Below are positions 8,202-16,359 of a stretch of 64,000 nt of DNA, piece by piece (the stretch's first letter is position 1; each line of letters begins with the position of its first letter). The notes below the pieces were generated by a model. The model was given only the letters and a program-made list of their open reading frames with translations. It was not told where the DNA came from and made no database searches. Position numbers and translations under genes: made by a program. The DNA is from Peribacillus alkalitolerans (GTDB lineage: Bacteria > Bacillota > Bacilli > Bacillales > DSM-1321). The stretch is taken from positions 1 to 64,000 of the forward strand of contig NZ_JAAGVZ010000002.1 of NCBI RefSeq assembly GCF_010882125.1. The letters run 5' to 3'.

Positions 8202-9101
8202 TCAATCCTTGGCACCTGATAGCTGAATTCCTTTGATTAAATATTTTTTTGCAAATCCAAATAATAGAATCATTGGAGCCATGTAAAGTACTGACGCAGC
8301 AAAGCCTATTCCTCTTGCTTCTTGAGTAATTCTAGATAAGTAAAGTGACAATGGAAATTTTGAGAGATCATCCAGAAAAATAAGTGGTTGCTCAACCATG
8401 TTCCAATAATCAGCGAATAATAATACGATTAGTGCTGCAAGTCCTGGTCGAATGAGTGGCAATATTATCTTGATGAAAATGGAAAAGTGACCAGCACCAT
8501 CTATTTTTGCAGCCTCAATGTATGAATAAGGAATCGTCAGTATAAACTGTCTAAGCATAAACACGCCAAATGCTCCGAATATCCCCGGAAAAATTATGGC
8601 TTCAAAGCTATTGATGATCCCTAATTTATCTGCTATGAGATAATTAGGTACAAGTGTTACTTGAAAAGGCATCAACATGGTAATCATATACACCAAAAAT
8701 AAAGTATCTCTTCCTTTGAACTTTAGTTTTCCAAAGACATATGCGGCAAGGGATGCAACAATCAGTTGACCTAGTATGATTGGGAAAACCATTAGGGCGG
8801 AATTCCCATAAAATTTCATATTTGATTGTTCCCCTTCAAAGAATGATTGTTTCTTGTCAAAGAATCCTTTATATTGTTCAAACGAGAACTGTTCAGGAAT
8901 CAACTTCAAATGTACGAAATTTTCTTTGTGTACATTGCTATCTTGTGGTATTTCATTTTCTGATGGATAGTAATGGCTAACTTCTTTCTCCGTCATAAAA
9001 GAATTTGATAACGTAAAAACAATCGGAAAAACCATCATTGCAGCAATAATTAATAAGATATAGGTTAAAATCCATTTGCGATATAAATTATTTTTTTTCA
9101 T
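8202..9101 (-). CDS. ABC transporter permease, MalG-like
   Basis: A carbohydrate-type ABC permease of about 299 residues with six membrane segments. I start it at the ATG at 9101 with AGAGG 8 nt upstream; a GTG three codons earlier has no ribosome binding site. A long hydrophilic extracellular loop follows the first helix (about residues 35-100), as is usual for the MalG branch. The EAA loop that contacts the ATPase reads EAAKIDGAGHFSIFIKIILP. It pairs with the permease upstream and presumably with the solute-binding protein at 2564. No ATPase gene lies in the locus, so a shared MsmX-type ATPase encoded elsewhere is the likely energy source. Confidence 0.92.
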   Translation of the reverse strand: MKKNNLYRKWILTYILLIIAAMMVFPIVFTLSNSFMTEKEVSHYYPSENEIPQDSNVHKENFVHLKLIPEQFSFEQYKGFFDKKQSFFEGEQSNMKFYGNSALMVFPIILGQLIVASLAAYVFGKLKFKGRDTLFLVYMITMLMPFQVTLVPNYLIADKLGIINSFEAIIFPGIFGAFGVFMLRQFILTIPYSYIEAAKIDGAGHFSIFIKIILPLIRPGLAALIVLLFADYWNMVEQPLIFLDDLSKFPLSLYLSRITQEARGIGFAASVLYMAPMILLFGFAKKYLIKGIQLSGAKD

Positions 9102-9119
9102 TTTCCTCACCTCTCATTC

Positions 9120-9992
9120 TTAACTCATAAACTTTCGATATCGACGTTCTATGGCGAAGAAAACAAACACTAGAATTAGAATACATACCACCATTAATGT
9201 GGCTGCAGCAGTCAGCTTTTGAATATTTAAAGAAGCAAACATATTATTCATATAGTGCTGAATCATATAAATTCGATCATATGGATAATCGCCTGCGATT
9301 AGATAGGTTTCACGGAATACTTTGAAGGAGTTTATTATGCTCATTAAAACTACAAAGAACATTGTTGGTGTTAAGTAAACCAATGTAACTTGTCTAAATT
9401 TAAATAGGCGACCTGCACCTTCCATTTCGGCAATCTCGTAATAATCTTTTGGTATATTTTGAAGTCCAGCTAAGAACAAAATCATGTTGTAACCGATGTT
9501 TTTCCATAAATAAATAACTGATACAACAACTATCGACCAATCCGACTTCATCCAATCGATTTGTGCAAACCCCATATATACAAGCCATGAATTAAATGTA
9601 CCGTTCCAATCAAATAATATTTGCCATAGCATTACAATCGAAGCGACTGGTACAACAATTGGCAAGATAAAAGAACTAATAATTACATTTTTAAACATGA
9701 CGGTTTGATGCAAGCAAAGTGCTAATATTAAAGAAATGCCGATTACTAGTGGGACATTGATTGCAGTAAACCAAAATGTGTTTGAGGCTGCCTTTAAAAA
9801 AGAAGCACTAGATAACAACTCTTTATAATTAAAAAGGCCCACAAATGAACCACCAACCGCTCCATCTTTAAATGAATAGATAGTACCCATTACAAAAGGG
9901 ATTAAATAGAAAATGGAAAAGCCAATCAAACTTGGTAATAAGTAAATTACTGCAAACCTACCATCATTATTTAATCGTTTACGTATTTTCAT
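9120..9992 (-). CDS. ABC transporter permease, MalF-like
   Basis: A 290-residue permease with six predicted helices. Its short N-terminus lacks the long extra domain of E. coli MalF, as is usual in Firmicutes. The EAA loop is visible as EIAEMEGAGRLFKFRQVTL. It is the first gene of the permease operon, with the second permease 18 nt downstream. Transcription would start at the repeat operator at 10065-10097. The substrate is unknown; the enzymes in the same putative regulon (amidase, deacetylase) make a cell-wall or glycan fragment a reasonable guess. Confidence 0.92.
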   Translation of the reverse strand: MKIRKRLNNDGRFAVIYLLPSLIGFSIFYLIPFVMGTIYSFKDGAVGGSFVGLFNYKELLSSASFLKAASNTFWFTAINVPLVIGISLILALCLHQTVMFKNVIISSFILPIVVPVASIVMLWQILFDWNGTFNSWLVYMGFAQIDWMKSDWSIVVVSVIYLWKNIGYNMILFLAGLQNIPKDYYEIAEMEGAGRLFKFRQVTLVYLTPTMFFVVLMSIINSFKVFRETYLIAGDYPYDRIYMIQHYMNNMFASLNIQKLTAAATLMVVCILILVFVFFAIERRYRKFMS

Positions 9993-10064
9993 GTACTCAC
10001 TTCTTTCTATATTTAAGTAATTAATAAATTGATTAATAATTCTATTCGGAAAGAAGTATAGCCT

Positions 10065-10097
10065 AGTGAGATAAAGATGAGATAAAGATTAAATAAA
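10065..10097 (-). promoter_or_regulatory. Operator E: three 11-bp direct repeats plus -10
   Basis: On the minus strand TTTATTTAATC, TTTATCTCATC and TTTATCTCACT run without gaps. Nine nucleotides after the last TTTATC is TATACT (10060-10055), a good -10 box. It is about 75 nt upstream of the first permease ATG. Confidence 0.75.
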
Positions 10098-10129
10098 GAT
10101 TATGAGGAAAAGTGATTATTAATATACAA

Positions 10130-10160
10130 AAATAAAAAGCTAACGGATTTGTTAGCTTTT
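10130..10160 (-). terminator. Terminator of the LysR gene
   Basis: AAAAGCTAAC pairs with GTTAGCTTTT across a 6-nt loop, with TTTTTATTTTTG following on the minus strand, right after the LysR stop codon. Confidence 0.9.
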
Positions 10161-10166
10161 AAAACT

Positions 10167-11099
10167 TTATTTTGAATTTCTTTCACTTTCCACCTTGGAA
10201 TATTGAATTTCATTCTGGTTATTTTTAATAAAGTCTATAAAATTTGAAACAATTAGTTTATCAAATCTTTTAGGTTTTCTAACAAGCCATAAATTTCGTT
10301 TTAACTCAACTTCTTTCATTTTGATGTTACATAGTAATCCTAGCTTTAACTCTCTAGAAACAGTCAACCTGGGTAAAATACTAATCCCAAGTCCCGCTTC
10401 TACAGCACTCTTTATTGCTTGTGTGCTCCCTATTTCAAGATAGCTATCTAATTTATCTAAAATACCAAACTCTTTTAGGCTATTTTCTACTATTAATCGT
10501 GTTCCAGAAATAGATTCACGCCAAATCATTCTATCATTAATAAGTTCCTCAACAGTGATTTCATTCCGATCACTCCACGGATGGTCAATTGAACAGATGA
10601 GAACTAATTCGTCTTCTCTAAACTCTTCTACTATAAAGTTAGTATTCTCAACGATCCCTTCTACGAGTGCTATGTCAATCAAATCATTTGATAAATCCTC
10701 TAAAATACTTGGTGTATTACTAATGTTTAAAGTTAATTTTATATCCGGATTTATTTTTTTAAAACTGCCAAGAAGGCTAGGTAATAAGTAATCTCCAATA
10801 GTTAACGATGCTCCGATTTTAAGATTTTCATCATTCCCGCCTTTTAATTGTCGGATGGTTTCTATTGAACGATTAAAGTCATCAACAATTACTTTAGCAA
10901 AAGGATACAACATCTGACCTGCCTCTGTGACTCTCAACCTCCCATCGGCTCGATCAAATAACAATGTTCCATAAAAATTTTCTAATTGGTGAATTTGCCT
11001 TGTAACAGCAGGTTGAGAAACATAATTTAACCTAGCAGCTTGACTAATACTACCTAAATCAACTACTAAGCAAAACATTTTCAAATTTTCTATGTTCAA
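10167..11099 (-). CDS. LysR-family regulator
   Basis: A LysR-type regulator of about 310 residues. I prefer the TTG at 11099, giving NIENLKMFCLVV, because GGAG lies 9 nt upstream and this is where the family normally begins; the frame stays open to an ATG at 11168. The helix-turn-helix is clear (GSISQAARLNYVSQPAVTRQ), followed by a periplasmic-binding-protein-like effector domain starting near NLKIGASLTIGDYLLP. The gene diverges from the CHR transporter pair at 11320-12501, so that pair is its most likely target. The effector is not known. Confidence 0.88.
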   Translation of the reverse strand: MNIENLKMFCLVVDLGSISQAARLNYVSQPAVTRQIHQLENFYGTLLFDRADGRLRVTEAGQMLYPFAKVIVDDFNRSIETIRQLKGGNDENLKIGASLTIGDYLLPSLLGSFKKINPDIKLTLNISNTPSILEDLSNDLIDIALVEGIVENTNFIVEEFREDELVLICSIDHPWSDRNEITVEELINDRMIWRESISGTRLIVENSLKEFGILDKLDSYLEIGSTQAIKSAVEAGLGISILPRLTVSRELKLGLLCNIKMKEVELKRNLWLVRKPKRFDKLIVSNFIDFIKNNQNEIQYSKVESERNSK

Positions 11100-11319
11100 T
11101 CCTAACATCTCCATTTTATTAAATTTCCCGCTTCTATCAGAATCAATATATTTCAGTTCAGTTTTCAAATAAGTAGGAGGCCTATAATCTACTGTTATAC
11201 CCTATGCAAATATTGCAATTTACTACTTCATTTCCTATTGATACGATACAGAAAACAAGATAAAAGCTCTGTTTCGTAAGTTTAGGAATAAGCATTTGAA
11301 GACTAAGGAAGGTGACTAC

Positions 11320-11910
11320 ATGGAGAGAGATTGGAAACAGATTCACAAAATTTTTTGGTCTTTTTTTAAAATAGCCCCATTAACGTTTGGTGGTGGATAT
11401 GCCATGATTCCATTAATTGAAAAAGAAATCGTACATAAAAATAAATGGTTAGTTTTAGAAGATGTGTCTGATATTTTTGCATTAGCACAATCCGTACCAG
11501 GAGCTATAGTTATTAACTCCGCAGCTTTTATCGGCCAAAGAATAGCTGGGATAAGAGGAGCTATTGCAGCTATTCTCGGTGTTTCTTTACCGACATTTTT
11601 CATTGTTCTTACACTTGGATACATATTTCGTTTCCTGGAGGAGAATCCAAAATTAGAAGGAACATTTCTATCCATTAGAGTCTCTATTATTGCATTAATT
11701 GTCTATGCAGCAATAACTGTAGGAAAAACAGCAATTATTGATAGGTTTACGTTTTTTCTTAGTTTCATTTCGGTTCCTATTCTTTTCTTTATTCATCCTA
11801 TATTAGCTATTTTAATTGGTTCATTTATTGGAATTCTAAAATTTATTAAGCAAGTAAAAACTGAAAATAAAAGTAAATTAAAAAGTCAGAAGGAAAATAA
11901 ATTTGTATGA
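11320..11910 (+). CDS. Chromate transporter subunit, N-terminal-type (CHR family)
   Basis: A 196-residue membrane protein of the short-chain CHR family, in which two half-size proteins together replace full-length ChrA. The start is the ATG at 11320 with AGGAAGGTGA upstream. The family signature is the early FGGGYAMIPLIEKE motif, then SVPGAIVINSAAFIG and several hydrophobic helices. Members export chromate or related oxyanions, but many in Bacillus are uncharacterised. It probably works as a heteromer with the next gene, 36 nt downstream, and is probably controlled by the divergent LysR protein. Confidence 0.9.
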   Translation: MERDWKQIHKIFWSFFKIAPLTFGGGYAMIPLIEKEIVHKNKWLVLEDVSDIFALAQSVPGAIVINSAAFIGQRIAGIRGAIAAILGVSLPTFFIVLTLGYIFRFLEENPKLEGTFLSIRVSIIALIVYAAITVGKTAIIDRFTFFLSFISVPILFFIHPILAILIGSFIGILKFIKQVKTENKSKLKSQKENKFV

Positions 11911-11946
11911 TTTTAATTGAACTACTCTCCGAAAATTAACTGAAAG

Positions 11947-12501
11947 ATGTGGAAAAATATGATTCTATGGGCATTATTTAAAACGTTTTTTTTAGTTGGT
12001 ATAGGATCTTTCGGTGGTGGCCTTGGAATGGTTTCAGTCATTGAATTCGAAGTGATTAATCAAAAGTGGATGACTTCACAAGAACTAACCAACATAATTG
12101 CTGTTGCAGGAATGTCACCTGGTCCGTTCGCAACAAATTGCGCTATACTTGTAGGCTATCATACAAATGGTTTAACTGGAGCCATTGTATCTACTCTTGG
12201 GATCCTGCTTCCATCATTTATACTTGTCCTTCTAGTTGCGATTTGTTTTAAAAAGTTAAATCAGTATCAAATTGTTCAATCAATGTTTTATGGATTAAGA
12301 CCTATTATTACTAGCTTAATTATTTTTGCAGCTATTAAGTTAGTCATTTCTAACAATTTAGTTGTCTCAAGTCTTTCTCTCAAATCAATTAGCATATTCC
12401 TTATATTTACCTTTTCCCTTATTTCCCTACTGAAATTCAAATGGCATCCTGTTTTTGTTTTACTAATCTCAGGTTTTATAGGTTATTTCTTTAATATATA
12501 A
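11947..12501 (+). CDS. Chromate transporter subunit, C-terminal-type (CHR family)
   Basis: A 184-residue CHR-family protein that partners the preceding one. The family motif appears as FGGGLGMVSVIEFE near residue 22 and MSPGPFATNCAILVG near residue 56, followed by hydrophobic helices. The ribosome binding site is weak (GAAAG), which fits translation following the upstream gene. Both subunits inserted in opposite topology would rebuild a full ChrA; this is known for the family, not shown here. Confidence 0.9.
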   Translation: MWKNMILWALFKTFFLVGIGSFGGGLGMVSVIEFEVINQKWMTSQELTNIIAVAGMSPGPFATNCAILVGYHTNGLTGAIVSTLGILLPSFILVLLVAICFKKLNQYQIVQSMFYGLRPIITSLIIFAAIKLVISNNLVVSSLSLKSISIFLIFTFSLISLLKFKWHPVFVLLISGFIGYFFNI

Positions 12502-12557
12502 ATAAAAATAATTTCATGTGATTCTAGAAAGTTATATTTCATTGTTTATCCAAATCT

Positions 12558-12596
12558 GCAAAAGAATGATCCTCTAATTGAAGATCATTCTTTTGC
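12558..12596. terminator. Long perfect inverted repeat after the CHR genes
   Basis: GCAAAAGAATGATC pairs perfectly with GATCATTCTTTTGC across an 11-nt loop. No strong T tract follows on the plus strand, so it is a likely but not certain terminator for the CHR operon. The next 200 nt up to the convergent transporter gene hold nothing recognisable. Confidence 0.6.
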
Positions 12597-12797
12597 AAAT
12601 TATTAAAAATATTGATTTATAACTTTAAAACAATCCCCAAACATCTTCATAATAAGCTCCAAAAATAAGAATTAAGGTCACCGATAAATAAACAACCTTT
12701 ATCCTTGAATATATACATAGGTGATGATTAATATAATTTCCTTTGATAAAATAACTGATCGACTTGCACTAGTTTTTATATCTACCACCCGAGCAGA

Positions 12798-14072
12798 TTA
12801 GAGGTTTACTAGCTTATTATCATTATCTGTTGGAACTTGTTGTTTTCGGCTTCCGAAAAGGAATATTATTATCGCTGCAATTGCCATTGCAATTGCCATT
12901 CCATAAATTGCTATACTATATCCCCCTGCTGGATCTGCACCAGAATCTTGAATCAGTTTTCCAAAAATAATTGGAGTAATAATACCTGATGAAGTCATTA
13001 TTCCAAAATAAGTTCCTGTCATAATACCTTTACGCTGTGGGAGTATACTGACTACTACAGCAGGATTTAGCGTGTTTACAGTGATCACTAGTGCATTTAC
13101 TAAAGCAAGTACGATGATTATTGAACCCGATCCATTCAAAATTGGATACAATGAGTAAAAAATACCTGCTAGCAAAACACAAACAGCAGTAAATAGAATC
13201 CGCGACTTCCATAAACTTTGTGTTTTTTTGTATAAACCATCTGAAATTATGGATAGTACGATTGATAAAATGGCTCCAATTAATCCAGAAATAGCAATTA
13301 CTGTTGCTGACTGTTGTTCAGATAACCCCTTTACTTTCACTAAATATGAAGGATTAAAGGTAAGTCCAAAGACAATGATCGAATATGCAATAAATGCAAC
13401 TAATGTTGTAATAATAAAAATAGGAGATCGTAAAGCTTTCCAGACATCTTTCCTATTTTTCTCATTCTTGTTTTCCATCTTATCTACTTGTTCTTCTTTA
13501 AAAGAATCAGTTGGTTTCATCCGTCCTAACCAAAGCCAGCCTATAAACCAGACAAAGCTAAATAGACCAGAAATAAAAAATGCTTGTCTCCAACCATAAT
13601 TTGATATTAGTAAAACAATAATAGGAGCTGCAACTGCTATTCCAACTACATTTCCAAAATTGATGATTGATATTGCGAATCCACGTGATTCTGGTTTAAA
13701 CCATTTACTTATATGACTTATTGCGGTTGCAAGAAACGCTCCTTCTCCTGCACCTAATAATAATCTACTGAATATTAGAATTGGTAGACTTGATGCAAAT
13801 AAAGCCATAGATTGCGCGATTGTCCAAATAATTGCCATAATCGCAAGCAATTTAAAAGTACCAAAACGATCTGATAAATAGCCACCTATTATTCCAAATA
13901 ATGAAAATAACCAAAAGAAACTGCTACCTAATAAACCAAACTGGGTAGAGGTTAAGTCCAAATCTTTGGTAATATGTATTCCAGCTAAACCTAAAATTGA
14001 TTTGTCAGCAAAATTAATAATAGCCATAATAAAAAGTGAAAATAAAATAATCCATTTCGCCCAACTTTTCAT
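12798..14072 (-). CDS. Major facilitator superfamily transporter
   Basis: A 424-residue, 12-helix transporter resembling the anion:cation symporter (sugar acid / organic anion) branch. Visible features are NFADKSILGLA in helix 1, the loop 2-3 signature GGYLSDRFGTFK, and RLLLGAGEGAFLATAISHISKWF in helix 4-5, written here in pieces of the family pattern. A charged cytoplasmic loop (about 195-215) separates the two halves. It lies downstream of the alkylsulfatase gene, past a strong terminator, on the same strand. Import of an alkyl sulfate or export of a product is plausible from context only. Confidence 0.9.
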   Translation of the reverse strand: MKSWAKWIILFSLFIMAIINFADKSILGLAGIHITKDLDLTSTQFGLLGSSFFWLFSLFGIIGGYLSDRFGTFKLLAIMAIIWTIAQSMALFASSLPILIFSRLLLGAGEGAFLATAISHISKWFKPESRGFAISIINFGNVVGIAVAAPIIVLLISNYGWRQAFFISGLFSFVWFIGWLWLGRMKPTDSFKEEQVDKMENKNEKNRKDVWKALRSPIFIITTLVAFIAYSIIVFGLTFNPSYLVKVKGLSEQQSATVIAISGLIGAILSIVLSIISDGLYKKTQSLWKSRILFTAVCVLLAGIFYSLYPILNGSGSIIIVLALVNALVITVNTLNPAVVVSILPQRKGIMTGTYFGIMTSSGIITPIIFGKLIQDSGADPAGGYSIAIYGMAIAMAIAAIIIFLFGSRKQQVPTDNDNKLVNL

Positions 14073-14137
14073 CCAAACTCCTGCCTCTCATCAAATCTTT
14101 CATTATTTCCGATTAAAATTTAGCAAACATATCTTTG

Positions 14138-14186
14138 GAAAAAACACCTGCACAATCCATTTATACCGAGCGTGATTGAGCAGGTG
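14138..14186 (-). terminator. Terminator after the alkylsulfatase gene
   Basis: CACCTGC pairs with GCAGGTG, with an inner AATC/GATT helix, and TTTTTT follows on the minus strand. It lies about 45 nt past the sulfatase stop and before the transporter gene. Confidence 0.8.
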
Positions 14187-14228
14187 CATATTGTGAAAAA
14201 ATGAATCATTAATTACTTTTTCAGTTAA

Positions 14229-16133
14229 TTAAGGAGTTACGATATTTAGATAACGATTAAATTCATCTAATAGTGATAAAAATTCATTCAATTTTGTATG
14301 GTCACCAGAAATGATTAATTTCCCTGCTGCTACTGCTTGTTCTGGTGTGAGAAGACCAAGTCCAATTCCATATAATGTTGATTGTTCAAGAGTTAAGGAA
14401 ACATCTGGGTTAGCGTCTAACTTAACTGCTTTATAATGCAGAACGGAATTTTCTAAATAAATCGTATATTTTTGGTTGGAATTTGATAACGTTACATTTA
14501 GCGTTATTTTTTTACCATCTGCTTTTGGACCATTTAGTTTAACAGCTATCAGCTTTAAAAATTCTTCTACTGGCATATTTTTAATGATTCCGGAAACATC
14601 TAATGGGGAATTATCTTTTTTAATTCCATTTCTTAATTCTGATGCCCCAACAAGATAAATATTGCGCCAATTAGCTGATTCAGCTTGATATCCTAATTGT
14701 TCTAATGCATCTGCTAATAAATTTTTAGCTTCTAAATTTTCTGGATCGGCCATTACTACATTTTTTAATACTTGAGCTACCCAGCGATATTCACCTTTTT
14801 CAAAGTCAACTGTTGCTTGTCTCAAAATATTGGCCGTCCCACCCATGTATCCTACATATTTATGACTTGCTTCCACTTGTGGTAATGGATCTAAATCAGA
14901 AGGATGTGCACTATAATAACCTAAATAATAATTGTAAATTCCCTTTGAATTATGCTTTAAGGTACCATAATACCCACGATTCCCCCAATAAGTATCTAAT
15001 TCTTTTGGAAGCTTGATCGTTTCAGCTATTTCATCCATCGTATATCCGTGATTGGCTAAACGTACTGTCTGATCGTGCATATATTTATATAAATCACGTT
15101 GCAGTTTTAAGTGTTGTATTGCATTATTTTTCTCCCAAACTGGCCATGCATGAATCATAAGTAATGCATCGATCTCTTCATTTTCTACTAAATCGATTGT
15201 TTTATCGAGCGAATTAGCCCAATGTAAGGCATCTCGTGTCTTTGCCCCTCTTACTGTATAAATTTGATGCATCAATTTATTGGCATTCTCAGATACAAAT
15301 AATGCCTTGTAATCTTTTATATAAAAATGCATTTCAGCTGGTGCTTCTGTGTTTGGGGTTAACAAAAATTTAAAAGTTATCCCATCGATTTCCATCAATT
15401 GGATTTCGTTTTCTATTTCAACATTGGGTAACCCAAAACTTATTGTCCCTGATCCCATTGTTGGTCCAATTCCTACTGATACAGAGCCTTTGGTACCGTC
15501 TGGTAAATTTTTACCAAACTGATACTCTGCGCGACGCGCCATGATAGTGCCTAAAAGTACATTTTCACTTAATGCTTCTTTTGTAAAATATTGAGGAACT
15601 ATAATTGGAATATTCGGATTATCAGCATATTTTAGTACTGATTGAATACCACTAAAATGGTCAGCATGACTTTGACTAATAATGATGGCTGTTACTGGCT
15701 TTTGTGGTCGATGTTTATAATATAATTCCATTGCGGCTTTAGCAGATTCAGTACTTCCTAATGCATCAACGACAATGACCCCGTTTTTTCCTTCAATAAA
15801 AAAGTTAGTGACCATTGATTGTCCACGAATTTGATATACTCCTTCTACAACTTCAAATAACCCAGATATAGCTTGTAATTGTGCATTTCTCCATAAACTT
15901 GGGTTAACTGTCTCAGGCGCAGTGTCATTTAGATAGTCTAACTGTTCTATGTCCCAAACAATTTCGCCAGATTCATCTTTAATAATCCTTGATTCTATTG
16001 GTGCAATAAAGCCTCTGTTTGCATCATAGAAGTCCTGTCTATCATCAAAATTTAGAGATTCATACACGTCTAAATTTGCCTTTTTTGTAAAAGAGGTTGC
16101 GGGCATTGATTGAGTTAATATGTTATTGGTCAT
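14229..16133 (-). CDS. Alkyl/aryl-sulfatase, metallo-beta-lactamase fold (SdsA1/BDS1-like)
   Basis: A 634-residue protein of the family that hydrolyses alkyl sulfates such as dodecyl sulfate to the alcohol and sulfate. Start is the ATG at 16133 with GGAGG 5 nt upstream. The order is typical: N-terminal cap, metallo-beta-lactamase domain (about 115-340), helical dimerisation domain with YWGNRGYYGT, and C-terminal sterol-carrier-like domain (about 510-630). The zinc block reads SQSHADHFSG: the first His of HxHxDH is replaced by Gln (codon CAA). The second-metal residues appear intact in SENANKLMHQ and MIHAWP. No signal peptide is seen, so it is probably cytoplasmic. The alcohol and aldehyde dehydrogenase genes upstream would process the released alcohol. 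Confidence 0.9.
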   Translation of the reverse strand: MTNNILTQSMPATSFTKKANLDVYESLNFDDRQDFYDANRGFIAPIESRIIKDESGEIVWDIEQLDYLNDTAPETVNPSLWRNAQLQAISGLFEVVEGVYQIRGQSMVTNFFIEGKNGVIVVDALGSTESAKAAMELYYKHRPQKPVTAIIISQSHADHFSGIQSVLKYADNPNIPIIVPQYFTKEALSENVLLGTIMARRAEYQFGKNLPDGTKGSVSVGIGPTMGSGTISFGLPNVEIENEIQLMEIDGITFKFLLTPNTEAPAEMHFYIKDYKALFVSENANKLMHQIYTVRGAKTRDALHWANSLDKTIDLVENEEIDALLMIHAWPVWEKNNAIQHLKLQRDLYKYMHDQTVRLANHGYTMDEIAETIKLPKELDTYWGNRGYYGTLKHNSKGIYNYYLGYYSAHPSDLDPLPQVEASHKYVGYMGGTANILRQATVDFEKGEYRWVAQVLKNVVMADPENLEAKNLLADALEQLGYQAESANWRNIYLVGASELRNGIKKDNSPLDVSGIIKNMPVEEFLKLIAVKLNGPKADGKKITLNVTLSNSNQKYTIYLENSVLHYKAVKLDANPDVSLTLEQSTLYGIGLGLLTPEQAVAAGKLIISGDHTKLNEFLSLLDEFNRYLNIVTP

Positions 16134-16218
16134 AAGATCCTCCATGAATTGTTATAAACTCAAAAGTGTTTATCAGAAAATTTCTCTATTAAATTTATTA
16201 ACTTCCACATGTTCAACA

Positions 16219-16234
16219 TATAAAGCGCTTTTTA
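16219..16234. promoter_or_regulatory. Possible cre-like palindrome
   Basis: ATAAAGCGCTTTTTAT contains the perfect core AAAGCGCTTT about 85 nt upstream of the sulfatase ATG. It resembles a CcpA site but lacks the outer TG and CA of the consensus, so it is only a candidate. Confidence 0.3.
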
Positions 16235-16312
16235 TATTTCACCTGTACTATTCTTAGGTGATTCTTTCTTAAATTCTACTTCCTACATTTTTAATAAAAC
16301 TTGAATATAATT

Positions 16313-16344
16313 GAGGCACCATCAAAATATTTAGAAGGTGCCTC
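16313..16344 (-). terminator. Hairpin after the alcohol dehydrogenase gene
   Basis: GAGGCACC pairs with GGTGCCTC across a 16-nt loop just past the dehydrogenase stop. The following AATTATATTC is only moderately T-rich, so termination may be partial and may let transcription continue into the sulfatase gene. Confidence 0.55.
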
Positions 16345-16359
16345 TATCAATAATAAAAA

